Assembly: GCA_965202905.1 (NCBI GenBank) | Contig: OZ241868.1 | Span: forward strand, 310,001 to 374,000 | Length of the DNA: 64,000 bases | Direction of reading: 5' to 3' | DNA from: CAYFYS01 sp965202905 | Lineage (GTDB): Bacteria > Pseudomonadota > Alphaproteobacteria > MPNO01 | Shown here: positions 53,311 to 61,851 of the stretch, piece after piece | Layout: every line of letters starts with the position of its first letter | Numbering within the stretch: position 1 is the stretch's first letter | Program-made: the position numbers and the translations under genes | Notes under the pieces: generated by a model | What the model was told of the DNA's origin: nothing | Databases searched by the model: none | The model's input: the letters and a program-made list of their open reading frames with translations, nothing else

Positions 53311-54153
53311 ATGAAGTTCACCGGCACCGACACCTACATCGCCACCGAGGATCTGATGACGGCGGTCAACGCCGCCATCACGCTCGAACGGCCGCTGCTC
53401 GTCAAGGGGGAGCCGGGGACGGGAAAGACGCTGCTGGCCCAGGAAGTCGCCGACGCGCTCGGCCGGCCGTTCTTCGAATGGCACGTCAAGTCGACCACCA
53501 AGGCCCAGCACGGGCTCTACGAATACGACGCCGTCTCGCGCCTGCGCGATTCCCAGCTCGGCGAGGAGCGGGTCAGGGACATCCGCAACTACATCAAGCG
53601 CGGCATGCTGTGGGAATCCTTCACCTCGGACAGCCCGGCGGTACTGCTGATCGACGAGATCGACAAGGCCGACATCGAGTTCCCCAACGATCTGCTGCGC
53701 GAGCTCGACCGGATGGAGTTCTACGTCTACGAGACCCGGCAGACCGTCAGGGCCGCGCACCGCCCGGCGGTGATCATCACCTCCAACAACGAGAAGGAAC
53801 TGCCCGACGCGTTCCTGCGGCGCTGCTTCTTCCACTACATCCGCTTCCCCGACGCCGAGACGATGGAGCGGATCGTGGCCGTGCATTTTCCCGACATCAA
53901 GGGGGCACTGCTGAAGGAGGCGCTCGATACCTTCTTCACCGTCCGCGACGTCAACGGGCTGAAGAAGAAGCCCTCGACCTCGGAACTGCTCGACTGGATC
54001 AAGCTCCTGCTGGCCGAGGATCTGTCGCCCGAGGATCTGCGCGAGGATTCCGCGAAGGCGATCCCCAAGCTCTACGGCGCGCTGCTCAAGAACGAGCAGG
54101 ACGTGCACATGTTCGAAAGGCTCGCCTTCCTGTCCCGGCGGCCGAACGCTTAG
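53311..54153 (+). CDS. MoxR-family AAA+ ATPase
   Basis: 280 residues. LLVKGEPGTGKTLLAQEVADAL (Walker A), VLLIDEIDKADIEFPNDLL (Walker B) and HRPAVIITSNNEKELPDAFLRRCFF (sensor region) are intact. This is a second MoxR, separate from the coxD-like gene at 16.2 kb, and has its own VWA partner beginning 16 bp downstream. The pair is likely to be a metal-insertion or complex-assembly chaperone, client unknown. Confidence 0.92.
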   Translation: MKFTGTDTYIATEDLMTAVNAAITLERPLLVKGEPGTGKTLLAQEVADALGRPFFEWHVKSTTKAQHGLYEYDAVSRLRDSQLGEERVRDIRNYIKRGMLWESFTSDSPAVLLIDEIDKADIEFPNDLLRELDRMEFYVYETRQTVRAAHRPAVIITSNNEKELPDAFLRRCFFHYIRFPDAETMERIVAVHFPDIKGALLKEALDTFFTVRDVNGLKKKPSTSELLDWIKLLLAEDLSPEDLREDSAKAIPKLYGALLKNEQDVHMFERLAFLSRRPNA

Positions 54154-54168
54154 GCGGGGCGGCGGACG

Positions 54169-55368
54169 GTGTTCGTCGACTTCTTCTTCCAGCTTCGGGC
54201 GGCCCGGGTTCCGGTCACGATCCGCGAATATCTGATGATGCTCGAGGCCCTGTCCAAGGGCGCGAGCGAGCCCGATGTCGACGGGTTCTATTACCTGGCT
54301 CGCGCGGCGATGGTCAAGGACGAGAAGTATTTCGACGTCTACGACAAGGTGTTCGAGAACTTCTTCCGGGGCGCGATGCACCGGACAGAGGAGCTTTTCT
54401 CCAACGTCGTGCCCGAGGAATGGCTGCGCTCGATGGCCGGGCGCGTGTTCGACGCCGGGGATCTCGCCAGGCTCGAGGCGATGAGCTTTCAGGAGCTGAT
54501 GGAGGAGCTTGCCAGGCGGCTACAGGAGCAGACGGGCCGGCACGAGGGCGGCAACCGCTGGATCGGCGTCGGCGGGACCTCGCCCTTCGGCAATTCCGGA
54601 CGCAACCCGGCCGGGGTGCGCATCGGTGGCGAGGGCGGCGGCAAGAGCGCGACCAAAATCTGGGAGAAACGCCGGTTTCGCGGGCTGTCCGGCGCCTCGG
54701 AAATCGGCCCGCGCAACATCAGGATCGCGCTCAGGCGCCTGCGCAAGTTCGTCCGCGACGGCGCGGAGGAGGAGTTCGACCTCGACGGCACGATCCGGGC
54801 GACCGCCGACAACGCCGGCTGGCTCGACATCAGGATGCGGGCCGAGCGCAAGAACAAGGTCAAGGTGCTGATCTTCTTCGATATCGGCGGATCGATGGAC
54901 AGCTTCGTCCGGGTCTCCGAAGAACTGTTCTCGGCCGCGCGCAGCGAGCTCAAGCATCTGGAGTATTTCTACTTCCACAATTTCCTCTACGAACGGGTGT
55001 GGCGCGAGAACCGTCGGGGCTACGACGAATGGATCCCGACCTGGGAGATCCTCAACACCTACGGTCCGGACTACAAGGCGATCTTCGTCGGCGATGCGAC
55101 CATGAGCCCGTTCGAGATCACCGAAATCGGCGGCTCGATCGAGCACTGGAACGAGGAGCCGGGCGAGCTATGGCTGCGCCGGATGCTGGCCGGCTATCCC
55201 GACGCGGTGTGGATCAACCCGACGCCGGTCCATCGCTGGATGTCGATCCCGTCGCTGCGCATCACCCGCCAGCTCATGAGCGCGCGCATGTACCCGCTGA
55301 CCCTGGAAGGGCTCGATGCGGCGATGGCGGCGCTGCGCAAGGGAGCCCCGGCGCTCGCGCAGCCTTAG
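54169..55368 (+). CDS. VWA-domain protein, partner of the second MoxR ATPase
   Basis: 399 residues from GTG 54169. The N-terminal part (VPVTIREYLMMLEALSKGASEP, DVDGFYYLARAAMVKDEKYFD) is of the CoxE-like type, and the VWA domain shows VKVLIFFDIGGSMDSFVR, where the metal-binding motif D-x-G-x-S differs from the usual D-x-S-x-S. A glycine-rich linker lies near residue 130-160. Functions with MoxR in maturation of an unidentified enzyme. Its stop codon is within a 16-bp tandem repeat. Confidence 0.9.
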   Translation: MFVDFFFQLRAARVPVTIREYLMMLEALSKGASEPDVDGFYYLARAAMVKDEKYFDVYDKVFENFFRGAMHRTEELFSNVVPEEWLRSMAGRVFDAGDLARLEAMSFQELMEELARRLQEQTGRHEGGNRWIGVGGTSPFGNSGRNPAGVRIGGEGGGKSATKIWEKRRFRGLSGASEIGPRNIRIALRRLRKFVRDGAEEEFDLDGTIRATADNAGWLDIRMRAERKNKVKVLIFFDIGGSMDSFVRVSEELFSAARSELKHLEYFYFHNFLYERVWRENRRGYDEWIPTWEILNTYGPDYKAIFVGDATMSPFEITEIGGSIEHWNEEPGELWLRRMLAGYPDAVWINPTPVHRWMSIPSLRITRQLMSARMYPLTLEGLDAAMAALRKGAPALAQP

Positions 55369-55466
55369 CCTCGCGCAGCCTTAGCCTCGTAAAGCCTTAG
55401 CCTCGTGAAGCCTTGGCGCGGATCGGCTTTTTCAGCCGGTCGAACACGTTCAGCCGGTCGAACGCG
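55355..55466. repeat. Two tandem repeat arrays at the end of the VWA gene
   Basis: TCGCGCAGCCTTAGCC is present four times (55355-55418; the last two copies diverged), and TTCAGCCGGTCGAACACG twice (55431-55466). The first array includes the TAG stop codon of the VWA gene (55366-55368), so the stop is repeated downstream. Confidence 0.9.
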
Positions 55467-55486
55467 GGCCCGCCGGGGATGGGCGG

Positions 55487-56005
55487 TCAGGACGGTTCGC
55501 CGGGGTTCCGGTGGCCGCACGCCTCGCAGGTCCGCGCCTCGGTGCTGCCGTAATAGCCGTCGAAGACCGGCGGCAGGTCCCTGACGATGTCCTCGAGCTG
55601 GAATTCGTGGCGGTGGACCAGGGCCTCGCAGCTCTCGCAGTACCATTCGAAGGCGTCCAGCGCGCCCTTGGGGCGCCGACGCTCGATCACCAGGCCGATC
55701 GAGCCGGCGGGCCGCTGCGGCGAGTGGCGGACATGCGGCGGCAGCAGCAGAACGTCGCCCTCCCTGACCGGCAGGTCGCGCGGCTTGCCGTCCTCGATGA
55801 TGCGCAAGGCGATGTCGCCCTCGATCTGGTAGAAGAACTCCTCCAGCGGGTCGTCATGGTAGTCGGTCCGCCGGTTCGGCCCGCCGATGACCGTGACCAT
55901 GAAATCGGCGTCTTCCCAGATCTGGGCGTTGCCCACCGGCGGCTTCAGGAGATCGCGGTGCTCGTCGATCCACGTCCTGAGATTGAACGGCGCAAGCCGG
56001 TTCAT
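55487..56005 (-). CDS. nbaC: 3-hydroxyanthranilate 3,4-dioxygenase
   Basis: 172 residues, the usual bacterial length. PFNLRTWIDEHRDLLKPPVG is the family start; the iron ligands are H50 and E56 in TDYHDDPLEEFFYQ and H94 in PPHVRHSPQRP. The C-terminal rubredoxin-like site is complete (WYCESC and TCEACGH). It opens the ring of 3-hydroxyanthranilate in kynurenine degradation or nitrobenzoate pathways. It stands alone, convergent with the repeat-bearing VWA gene end and divergent from the methylase gene. Confidence 0.92.
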   Translation of the reverse strand: MNRLAPFNLRTWIDEHRDLLKPPVGNAQIWEDADFMVTVIGGPNRRTDYHDDPLEEFFYQIEGDIALRIIEDGKPRDLPVREGDVLLLPPHVRHSPQRPAGSIGLVIERRRPKGALDAFEWYCESCEALVHRHEFQLEDIVRDLPPVFDGYYGSTEARTCEACGHRNPGEPS

Positions 56006-56103
56006 GTCTCGTCCCTCCGTCCGTCTGCAATCCGTTCGTCTGCGACAAGTCTATTCCAACCTCCGGCGGCCAACAACGGCGTGCGTCGCCCGGGCCGGCG
56101 TGT

Positions 56104-56168
56104 TTGATCGAGAGGAGATATTCTATATCCTCGCATCCGGAGGTTCGTTAATGCCGGAAGCGCGGTGA
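56104..56168 (+). promoter_or_regulatory. Possible promoter, operator dyad and mini-cistron before the methylase
   Basis: GAGGAGATATTCTATATCCTC (56113-56133), an imperfect dyad, lies just upstream of the system; TTGATC and TATATC could be -35 and -10 elements with short spacing. A strong GGAGG site precedes ATG 56151, which opens a five-codon frame, MPEAR, ending in TGA 56166-56168. The methylase GTG follows one base later, so it may rely on translational coupling. A dyad of this type could be bound by the XRE-type protein encoded two genes downstream. This is inference. Confidence 0.35.
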
Positions 56169-56169
56169 G

Positions 56170-59100
56170 GTGACCGGAGATCGGGGGTTTCTCGCCGACC
56201 TGATGGCGCGGCCGTGGACGCCCGATGCGCGATACGGCTTCCAGGCGGCCGGCTTGTTCGTCGGCAAGGGGACGAGCGCGATCGAGGTCGCGGTGGCGCG
56301 CGCCGGAACGGCCCCGAACCGGAAGGCATTGTTCGATAGCTGGAAGGCGCGTCGGGCGGGGCGCGCGGCCCCGGTCCTGCTGGTCGTGATTCACCCGGCA
56401 GGCGCCGATCTGTGCGGCGCGTCCGGCGAGGAGCCGCCGGTCTATCCGAAGATGGACGGCGGGCGGGTCGAGCGGCTGTGCCGGGAAGTGCTCGATCAGC
56501 CGGACCGTCACGCCGCGCTGCGGTTCCTGACGCAAGCCTTGCCGTCCCTGGAGACCGCCCTGCCGGGGCTCAACAACGAGGGGCTGGTGGCCCTGCACGA
56601 ACTGCAGCATGGCGCCCCGCACCGCGCCGACTGGGGGAAGGCTCGTCGCAAGGCGGCCGCGGCGCTGGGCCGACGCGATCGCGACCTGCTCTCCGCGCTC
56701 GGGTTTCAGGTCGAGCCGCTGGACAACCTGACCGAACTGCTGCGCAGCGGCGACCGCCGCACCGCGCTGGCGGTCATGCTGCGCGAGACCGAATCCGCCG
56801 AGGCCGGTGCGGCGCGCTTCAACGGTTTATCGCCCGTCAGCTACGCGCTCGCCAAAGCGGACATCGAGAACCTGTCCTGGGTGGTGCTCGTGCAGGGCAA
56901 CCGGCTGCGCCTCTACTCCACGACCGTCGATGCCGGGGTTGGCCGGCGCGGGCGGACCGAAACCTATATCGAATGCCAGCCGTCGCTCTTGTCGGACGAG
57001 CATCTGGCGTATCTCTGGTTGCTCTATTCCGCCGAGGCGCTGGCGCCGCGCGGCAGCCTGAGCCAGATCCTTGACGAGTCGCAGCGTTTCGCCGGCGACC
57101 TGGCCAAGGGGTTGCGCGAACGCATCTACGACGAGGTGGCGCCGATCCTGGCCCGGGCCATCGCCGCGGCGCGCGCCATCGAGCGTCCGGGGCCGGCGGA
57201 GCTGGAGCGCACCTACGAGATGGCGCTGACGGTCTTGTTCCGATTGCTCTTCATCGCCTACGCCGAAGACCGCGATCTGCTGCCCTATCGCTACAACGAG
57301 GCCTACCGCCGCCGGTCGCTGAAGCAGAAGGCGCAGGAGCTCGCGCGCTGCATCGCCGACGGGACGCCGATCGCCGACGGCAAATCCCACTGGCAGGAAG
57401 TCTCGCTTCTTTGGCAGGCCGTCGCGAACGGTAAGGGCCAATGGGGCGTGCCGGCCTATGACGGCGGCCTGTTCGCCGACGACGCCGAAGTGTCGCCCGC
57501 CGGGGCCGGGCTTGCCGGCCTCGACTTACCCAACGCCGCCTTCGAGAAAGCGCTGCGCGCGCTCCTGGTGATCCCGACCCCGGAGGGCGTGCCCGGCCCG
57601 GTCGATTTCCGCTCGCTCGGCGTGCGCGAGTTCGGGACGATCTATGAAGGCCTGCTGGAATCGGAGCTGGCGCTGGCCGACGCCGATCTGGCGCTCGACC
57701 GCCGGGGGACTTACGTTCCAGCCCGGCAGGGCGGCCCGGTCGCGGTCGCGGCGGGCGAGATCTACCTGCACAACCGGTCCGGGGCGCGCAAGTCGTCGGG
57801 CAGCTACTACACCAAGCATTTCGCCGTGGAGCATCTGCTCGACGGCGCGCTGGAACCGGCGCTTGCCGGCCATTTCAAGCGGCTCGACGCGATGGACGAT
57901 ACCGGTGCTGCGGAGGCGTTTTTCGATTTCCGCGTCGCCGATATCGCCATGGGCTCCGGCCATTTCCTGATCGCGGCCATCGACCGCATCGAGAAGGGCA
58001 TGGCGAATTTTCTGACCCGGCGCAACCTGCCCGGCGTGCGGCGGGATCTGGCCGGGCTGCGCGAGGCGGCGCTGCGCGGGTTGGGCGAGCCTAGCGACGG
58101 CGCGACCGTCGAGGACGGCCAGCTGTTGCGACGGCTGATCGCGCGGCGCTGCATCTACGGGGTGGACCTCAACGGGCTGTCGGTGCAGCTCGCGAGGCTC
58201 GCGGTCTGGATACATACCTTCGTGCCCGGCCTGCCTCTGTCGATGCTCGACCATACCCTCGTGCGCGGCAACTCCCTGGTCGGCGTCGGCGCCATCGAGG
58301 ATATCCGCAAGAAATTCGACGAGGCCGGCGACACGCTGTTCGCCGTCGACGCCGAGAGTCTGCTGGGCGAGGCGGCCGCGCCGCTCCGTCGTCTCGCCAA
58401 CATCAACGATGCGACGCTGAAGGACGTCGCCGCCGCCCGCGCGGCGATGCGCGATGCGCGGGCGGCCATCGGCGACACGGAGGCGCTGTGCGACCTGATC
58501 GCAGCCGGACCGATCTCCGCCGACGAGAAGGTGGCCGATTTTCCGTTCGAGGACTGGGAGCGGCGCAAGGGCGATCGCGAAACGCGCGACACGGTTTGCG
58601 CCGCGCGTCGGGACCTCGACGGCCTCGACGCGCTGCATTTTCCGGTCGCCTTCCCCGAGGTGTTCCTTCGTCCGCGGCCGGGCTTCGACGCGATCGTCGG
58701 CAACCCGCCGTGGGAGAAAGTGAAGGTAGAGGAACACGCATTCTGGGGCAGACACTTCCCTGGCATACGAGGCTTATCAGCGCGGGAAAGAAACAAAAAG
58801 GTAACGCAACAACGCGCCGAGCGACCGGATCTCGAGATTGAGCTGGATAGAGAAATTGCCAACACGCAAAACCTGCGGAAGGCGCTATCCGGCTCCTCAT
58901 TTCCGGGGATGGGTACGGGCGATCCCGACCTCTACAAGGCGTTCTGCTGGCGTTTCTGGCATCTGACGGCGGCCGAGGGCGGGCGCATCGGCGTCGTCCT
59001 GCCGCGCAGCGCGCTCGCCGCCAAAGGATCGACCGAGTTCCGTCGGACCATGTTCGACGAGTCGGCGCGCGTCGACATCGCGATGCTGCTGAATAATCGC

Positions 59101-60198
59101 AAATGGGTGTTTGACGAGGTGCATCCGCAATACACCATCGGCCTTGTCTGCATCGCCCGTGGTGCGCCGGAAGACAAATCGATCCGCCTGCGCGGCCCCT
59201 ACGCTTCGCAGGCCACTTTCGTGGACGGCGTTATGCGCCCCGCTGCCGCGTTCGAACATGGGCAGGTGCTGGCCTGGAACGACTCCGCTTCGCTGCCGCT
59301 CTTGCCGTCGGAGAACTCGGCCGAAGTCTTCGCGCAGATTCGCAAGGCGCCGCGGCTGGACCTGAACGAAGAGGGTCACTGGCGGGCGCGTCCGTACACC
59401 GAGCTTCACGCGACGGCGCAAAAGCCGCTGATGGACCTCGACAGCGAGGAGTGTCCCGACGGCTACTGGCCGGTCTACAAGGGCGCATCTTTCGATTTGT
59501 GGACCCCGGATACCGGCACCTACTACGCTTGGGCCGATCCGGAACCCGCCCTTCAATGGATTCAAGACAAACGCATGTGGGCGGGCCAAAGGCATGGCGA
59601 CAGTGCTCATCGGGAGTTTCCGCTTGACCATCTGCGCGACCGCTCGACGCTGCCGTGTTTCGCGCCACGGGTGGCGTTTCGGGATGTATCGCGATCCACA
59701 GATTCACGGACTATACGTGTTGCCCTCGTCCCACCTGACGTGTTCATCACCCACAAGGGACCCTATTTTCTCTGGCCATGTGGCGACGCGCAGGATCAGG
59801 CGTTTCTGCTTGGCTTGTTGTCCTCGATCCCGCTCGACTGGTATGCGCGGCGCTTTGTCGAGGTGAACGTCACCTATTTCACACTCAATCCATTCCCCGT
59901 TCCACGCTCGTCGCGCGACGATGCGGGCTGGCAACATGTCGTCGCGCTTGCCGGGCGCCTTGCATGCCCGGACGATCGTTTCGCCGCCTGGGCTGAAGCC
60001 GTCGGCGTCGGCTGCGGCCCGCTAGCGGCCGACGAAAAGGACGACATGATTCACGAGCTCGACGCCGTGGCCGCGCGCCTCTATGGCCTGAACGAAGCGC
60101 AGCTGGTCCATATTTTCGAGACCTTCCACGAGGGTTGGGACTACTCGGCGCGGCTCGACGCCGTGCTGCGGCATTTCCGGGCCGGGCGGCGGCGGTGA
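56170..60198 (+). CDS. Large Eco57I-type adenine-specific DNA methylase of a defence system
   Basis: 1342 residues. The AdoMet-binding motif I is VADIAMGSGHFLIAAIDRI (near residue 591) and the catalytic N-P-P-W is at about 845-848 (VGNPPWEKVKVEE), separated as in gamma-class N6-adenine methylases. GSYYTKHFAVEHLLDG, GVDLNGLSVQLARLAVWI and the C-terminal YFTLNPFPVPRSSR with a recognition region follow. The N-terminal 550 residues are helical and may contain a degenerate nuclease-like part (VVLVQGNRLRLYST). Size and order resemble DrmMI/PglX-type methylases. GTG 56170; stop overlaps the next ATG. A stretch near 58735-58910 is AT-richer than the rest. Confidence 0.85.
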   Translation: MTGDRGFLADLMARPWTPDARYGFQAAGLFVGKGTSAIEVAVARAGTAPNRKALFDSWKARRAGRAAPVLLVVIHPAGADLCGASGEEPPVYPKMDGGRVERLCREVLDQPDRHAALRFLTQALPSLETALPGLNNEGLVALHELQHGAPHRADWGKARRKAAAALGRRDRDLLSALGFQVEPLDNLTELLRSGDRRTALAVMLRETESAEAGAARFNGLSPVSYALAKADIENLSWVVLVQGNRLRLYSTTVDAGVGRRGRTETYIECQPSLLSDEHLAYLWLLYSAEALAPRGSLSQILDESQRFAGDLAKGLRERIYDEVAPILARAIAAARAIERPGPAELERTYEMALTVLFRLLFIAYAEDRDLLPYRYNEAYRRRSLKQKAQELARCIADGTPIADGKSHWQEVSLLWQAVANGKGQWGVPAYDGGLFADDAEVSPAGAGLAGLDLPNAAFEKALRALLVIPTPEGVPGPVDFRSLGVREFGTIYEGLLESELALADADLALDRRGTYVPARQGGPVAVAAGEIYLHNRSGARKSSGSYYTKHFAVEHLLDGALEPALAGHFKRLDAMDDTGAAEAFFDFRVADIAMGSGHFLIAAIDRIEKGMANFLTRRNLPGVRRDLAGLREAALRGLGEPSDGATVEDGQLLRRLIARRCIYGVDLNGLSVQLARLAVWIHTFVPGLPLSMLDHTLVRGNSLVGVGAIEDIRKKFDEAGDTLFAVDAESLLGEAAAPLRRLANINDATLKDVAAARAAMRDARAAIGDTEALCDLIAAGPISADEKVADFPFEDWERRKGDRETRDTVCAARRDLDGLDALHFPVAFPEVFLRPRPGFDAIVGNPPWEKVKVEEHAFWGRHFPGIRGLSARERNKKVTQQRAERPDLEIELDREIANTQNLRKALSGSSFPGMGTGDPDLYKAFCWRFWHLTAAEGGRIGVVLPRSALAAKGSTEFRRTMFDESARVDIAMLLNNRKWVFDEVHPQYTIGLVCIARGAPEDKSIRLRGPYASQATFVDGVMRPAAAFEHGQVLAWNDSASLPLLPSENSAEVFAQIRKAPRLDLNEEGHWRARPYTELHATAQKPLMDLDSEECPDGYWPVYKGASFDLWTPDTGTYYAWADPEPALQWIQDKRMWAGQRHGDSAHREFPLDHLRDRSTLPCFAPRVAFRDVSRSTDSRTIRVALVPPDVFITHKGPYFLWPCGDAQDQAFLLGLLSSIPLDWYARRFVEVNVTYFTLNPFPVPRSSRDDAGWQHVVALAGRLACPDDRFAAWAEAVGVGCGPLAADEKDDMIHELDAVAARLYGLNEAQLVHIFETFHEGWDYSARLDAVLRHFRAGRRR

Positions 60199-61343
60199 TG
60201 CGCGTGGACGTCAAACCGGAACTCTTGCGCTGGGCGCGCGAGCGCGCCGGGATCGGCGTCGACTCGCTGGTCCATCGGTTCCCCGGATATTCCGAGTGGG
60301 AGACCGGCGAGGCAAAACCGACGCTGAAGCAGCTCGAGAAGTTCGCCGAGACCGCCCACGCATCGATCGGGTATTTCTTTCTCTCCGAACCGCCCGAGGA
60401 GCCCTTTCCGATCCCCGACTTCCGCACCGTGGGCGGCGAGACTCTCCGGAGTCCGAGCCTCGATCTGCGCGAGACCGTCTATATCTGTCAGCAGCGCCAG
60501 GACTGGTATCGGGACTTCGCGCGCCTGGAGGGGGCGGATCCGCTCGCCTTCGTCGGTTCGGCGAGCCCGGCGAACGATATCGAGGCGGCCGCGGCGGACA
60601 TCCGCGCCGCGCTCCGTCTCGACCTGGAAGAGCGCCGCTCCCTTCCCACATGGACCGACGCGCTGCGCCATTTGGTCGAGATGGCCGACGCGCTCGGCGT
60701 GCTGGTCATGGTGTCCGGGATCGTCGGCAGCAATACTCGTCGCAAGCTCGACCCGAACGAGTTTCGGGGGTTCGCGCTGGCGGACGATCTCGCCCCGCTG
60801 ATCTTCGTCAACGGCGCCGACACCAAGGCGGCGCAGATGTTCACCCTGGCCCATGAACTGGCTCATCTTTGGCTGGGGGCGTCCGCGCTCTCCGATTCCC
60901 GCCCCGATTCGCTGCCGGCGCATGATGTCGAGGCCTGGTGCAACCGGGTCGCGGCCGAGTTGCTGGCGCCGCTCGCCGTCCTGAGAGAGGCGTACCGAAA
61001 GGACGAGAACCTGCCCGATGCGCTCGAGCATCTGGCGCGCCGCTTCAAAGTGAGCACGCTGGTCATTCTGCGCCGTATTCACGACGCCGACGGTCTGACG
61101 AGGGAAGAATTCCGCGAAGCTTACGATGCCGAATTGAAGAAGCTGAAGGCCAAAATCTCCAAAAGCAGCGGCGGCAGTTTCTACCCGACCCTCAAGGCGC
61201 GGGTGGGCCGCCGGTTCGGCCATGCGCTCGTATCCAGCACGTTGGGCGGCCGCACCTCCTTTTCCGAGTCGTTTCGTCTTCTCGGGATCAAGAAGATGTC
61301 GACGTTTCGGGAGGCCGGAAAAAGTCTGGGAGTGACGCTATAA
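60198..61343 (+). CDS. XRE/ImmA-IrrE family metallopeptidase (regulator or antitoxin)
   Basis: 381 residues. The N-terminal 60 residues form an XRE-like helix-turn-helix (LLRWARERAGIGVDSLVHRF, TLKQLEKFAETA). The ImmA/IrrE zinc peptidase motif HELAH is at residues 219-223 (TLAHELAHLWLGAS), with an acidic ligand region following. Such proteins cleave repressors or act with PIN-type toxins. ATG 60198 overlaps the methylase stop by one base, and the next gene begins one base after this one ends, so it is firmly inside the four-gene unit. Confidence 0.88.
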   Translation: MRVDVKPELLRWARERAGIGVDSLVHRFPGYSEWETGEAKPTLKQLEKFAETAHASIGYFFLSEPPEEPFPIPDFRTVGGETLRSPSLDLRETVYICQQRQDWYRDFARLEGADPLAFVGSASPANDIEAAAADIRAALRLDLEERRSLPTWTDALRHLVEMADALGVLVMVSGIVGSNTRRKLDPNEFRGFALADDLAPLIFVNGADTKAAQMFTLAHELAHLWLGASALSDSRPDSLPAHDVEAWCNRVAAELLAPLAVLREAYRKDENLPDALEHLARRFKVSTLVILRRIHDADGLTREEFREAYDAELKKLKAKISKSSGGSFYPTLKARVGRRFGHALVSSTLGGRTSFSESFRLLGIKKMSTFREAGKSLGVTL

Positions 61344-61344
61344 G

Positions 61345-61851
61345 ATGGCCTGTCTCCTCGACGCCGACATATTCATCGGAGCCAAGAACCTCCACTACGG
61401 GTTCGATTTCTGCCCCGCGTTCTGGAAATGGCTTGATACGGCGAACGCCGAAAAGCGCGTGTTCAGCATCGAGAGGGTCGGCAAGGAACTCGAAGCCGGC
61501 AAGGACGAGCTTGTCGCTTGGGCGGCCGAGCGCCGCGGCGGTTTCTTTCTCCGGCCGCCTCCCGAGATGCTTGCGTCTCTTGGAACGGTGAGCGACTGGG
61601 TCGCCGGTGAGGGTTACAAAACTAGCGCCATCGACGAGTTCCTCAAGGCCGCCGATTATTACCTGATCGCACACGCGCTTGCCGGCGGGCACGATGTCGT
61701 GACGCATGAGGTCCCGTCCGATCCGAAGACAAAGGTGAAGAAAAAGGTCAAGATCCCTGACGTCTGCAAAGCCCTCGACGTCAAATGCGTCACGCCGTTC
61801 GTGATGCTGAGAGACGAACGGGCGCGCTTCGTCCTTGGAGCGTCGGCGTGA
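61345..61851 (+). CDS. DUF4411 PIN-like protein (probable toxin nuclease)
   Basis: 168 residues. CLLDADIFIGAK at the N-terminus gives the acidic D6 and D8 of a PIN fold; ERVGKELEAGKDEL and the stretch KAADYYLIAHALAGG supply further acidic residues; VVTHE and KIPDVCKALDVKCVTPF close the domain. DUF4411 genes typically follow ImmA/IrrE genes, as here, and are thought to be RNases in toxin-antitoxin pairs. It begins one base after the previous gene and overlaps the helicase by 3 bp (GTGA). Confidence 0.85.
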   Translation: MACLLDADIFIGAKNLHYGFDFCPAFWKWLDTANAEKRVFSIERVGKELEAGKDELVAWAAERRGGFFLRPPPEMLASLGTVSDWVAGEGYKTSAIDEFLKAADYYLIAHALAGGHDVVTHEVPSDPKTKVKKKVKIPDVCKALDVKCVTPFVMLRDERARFVLGASA

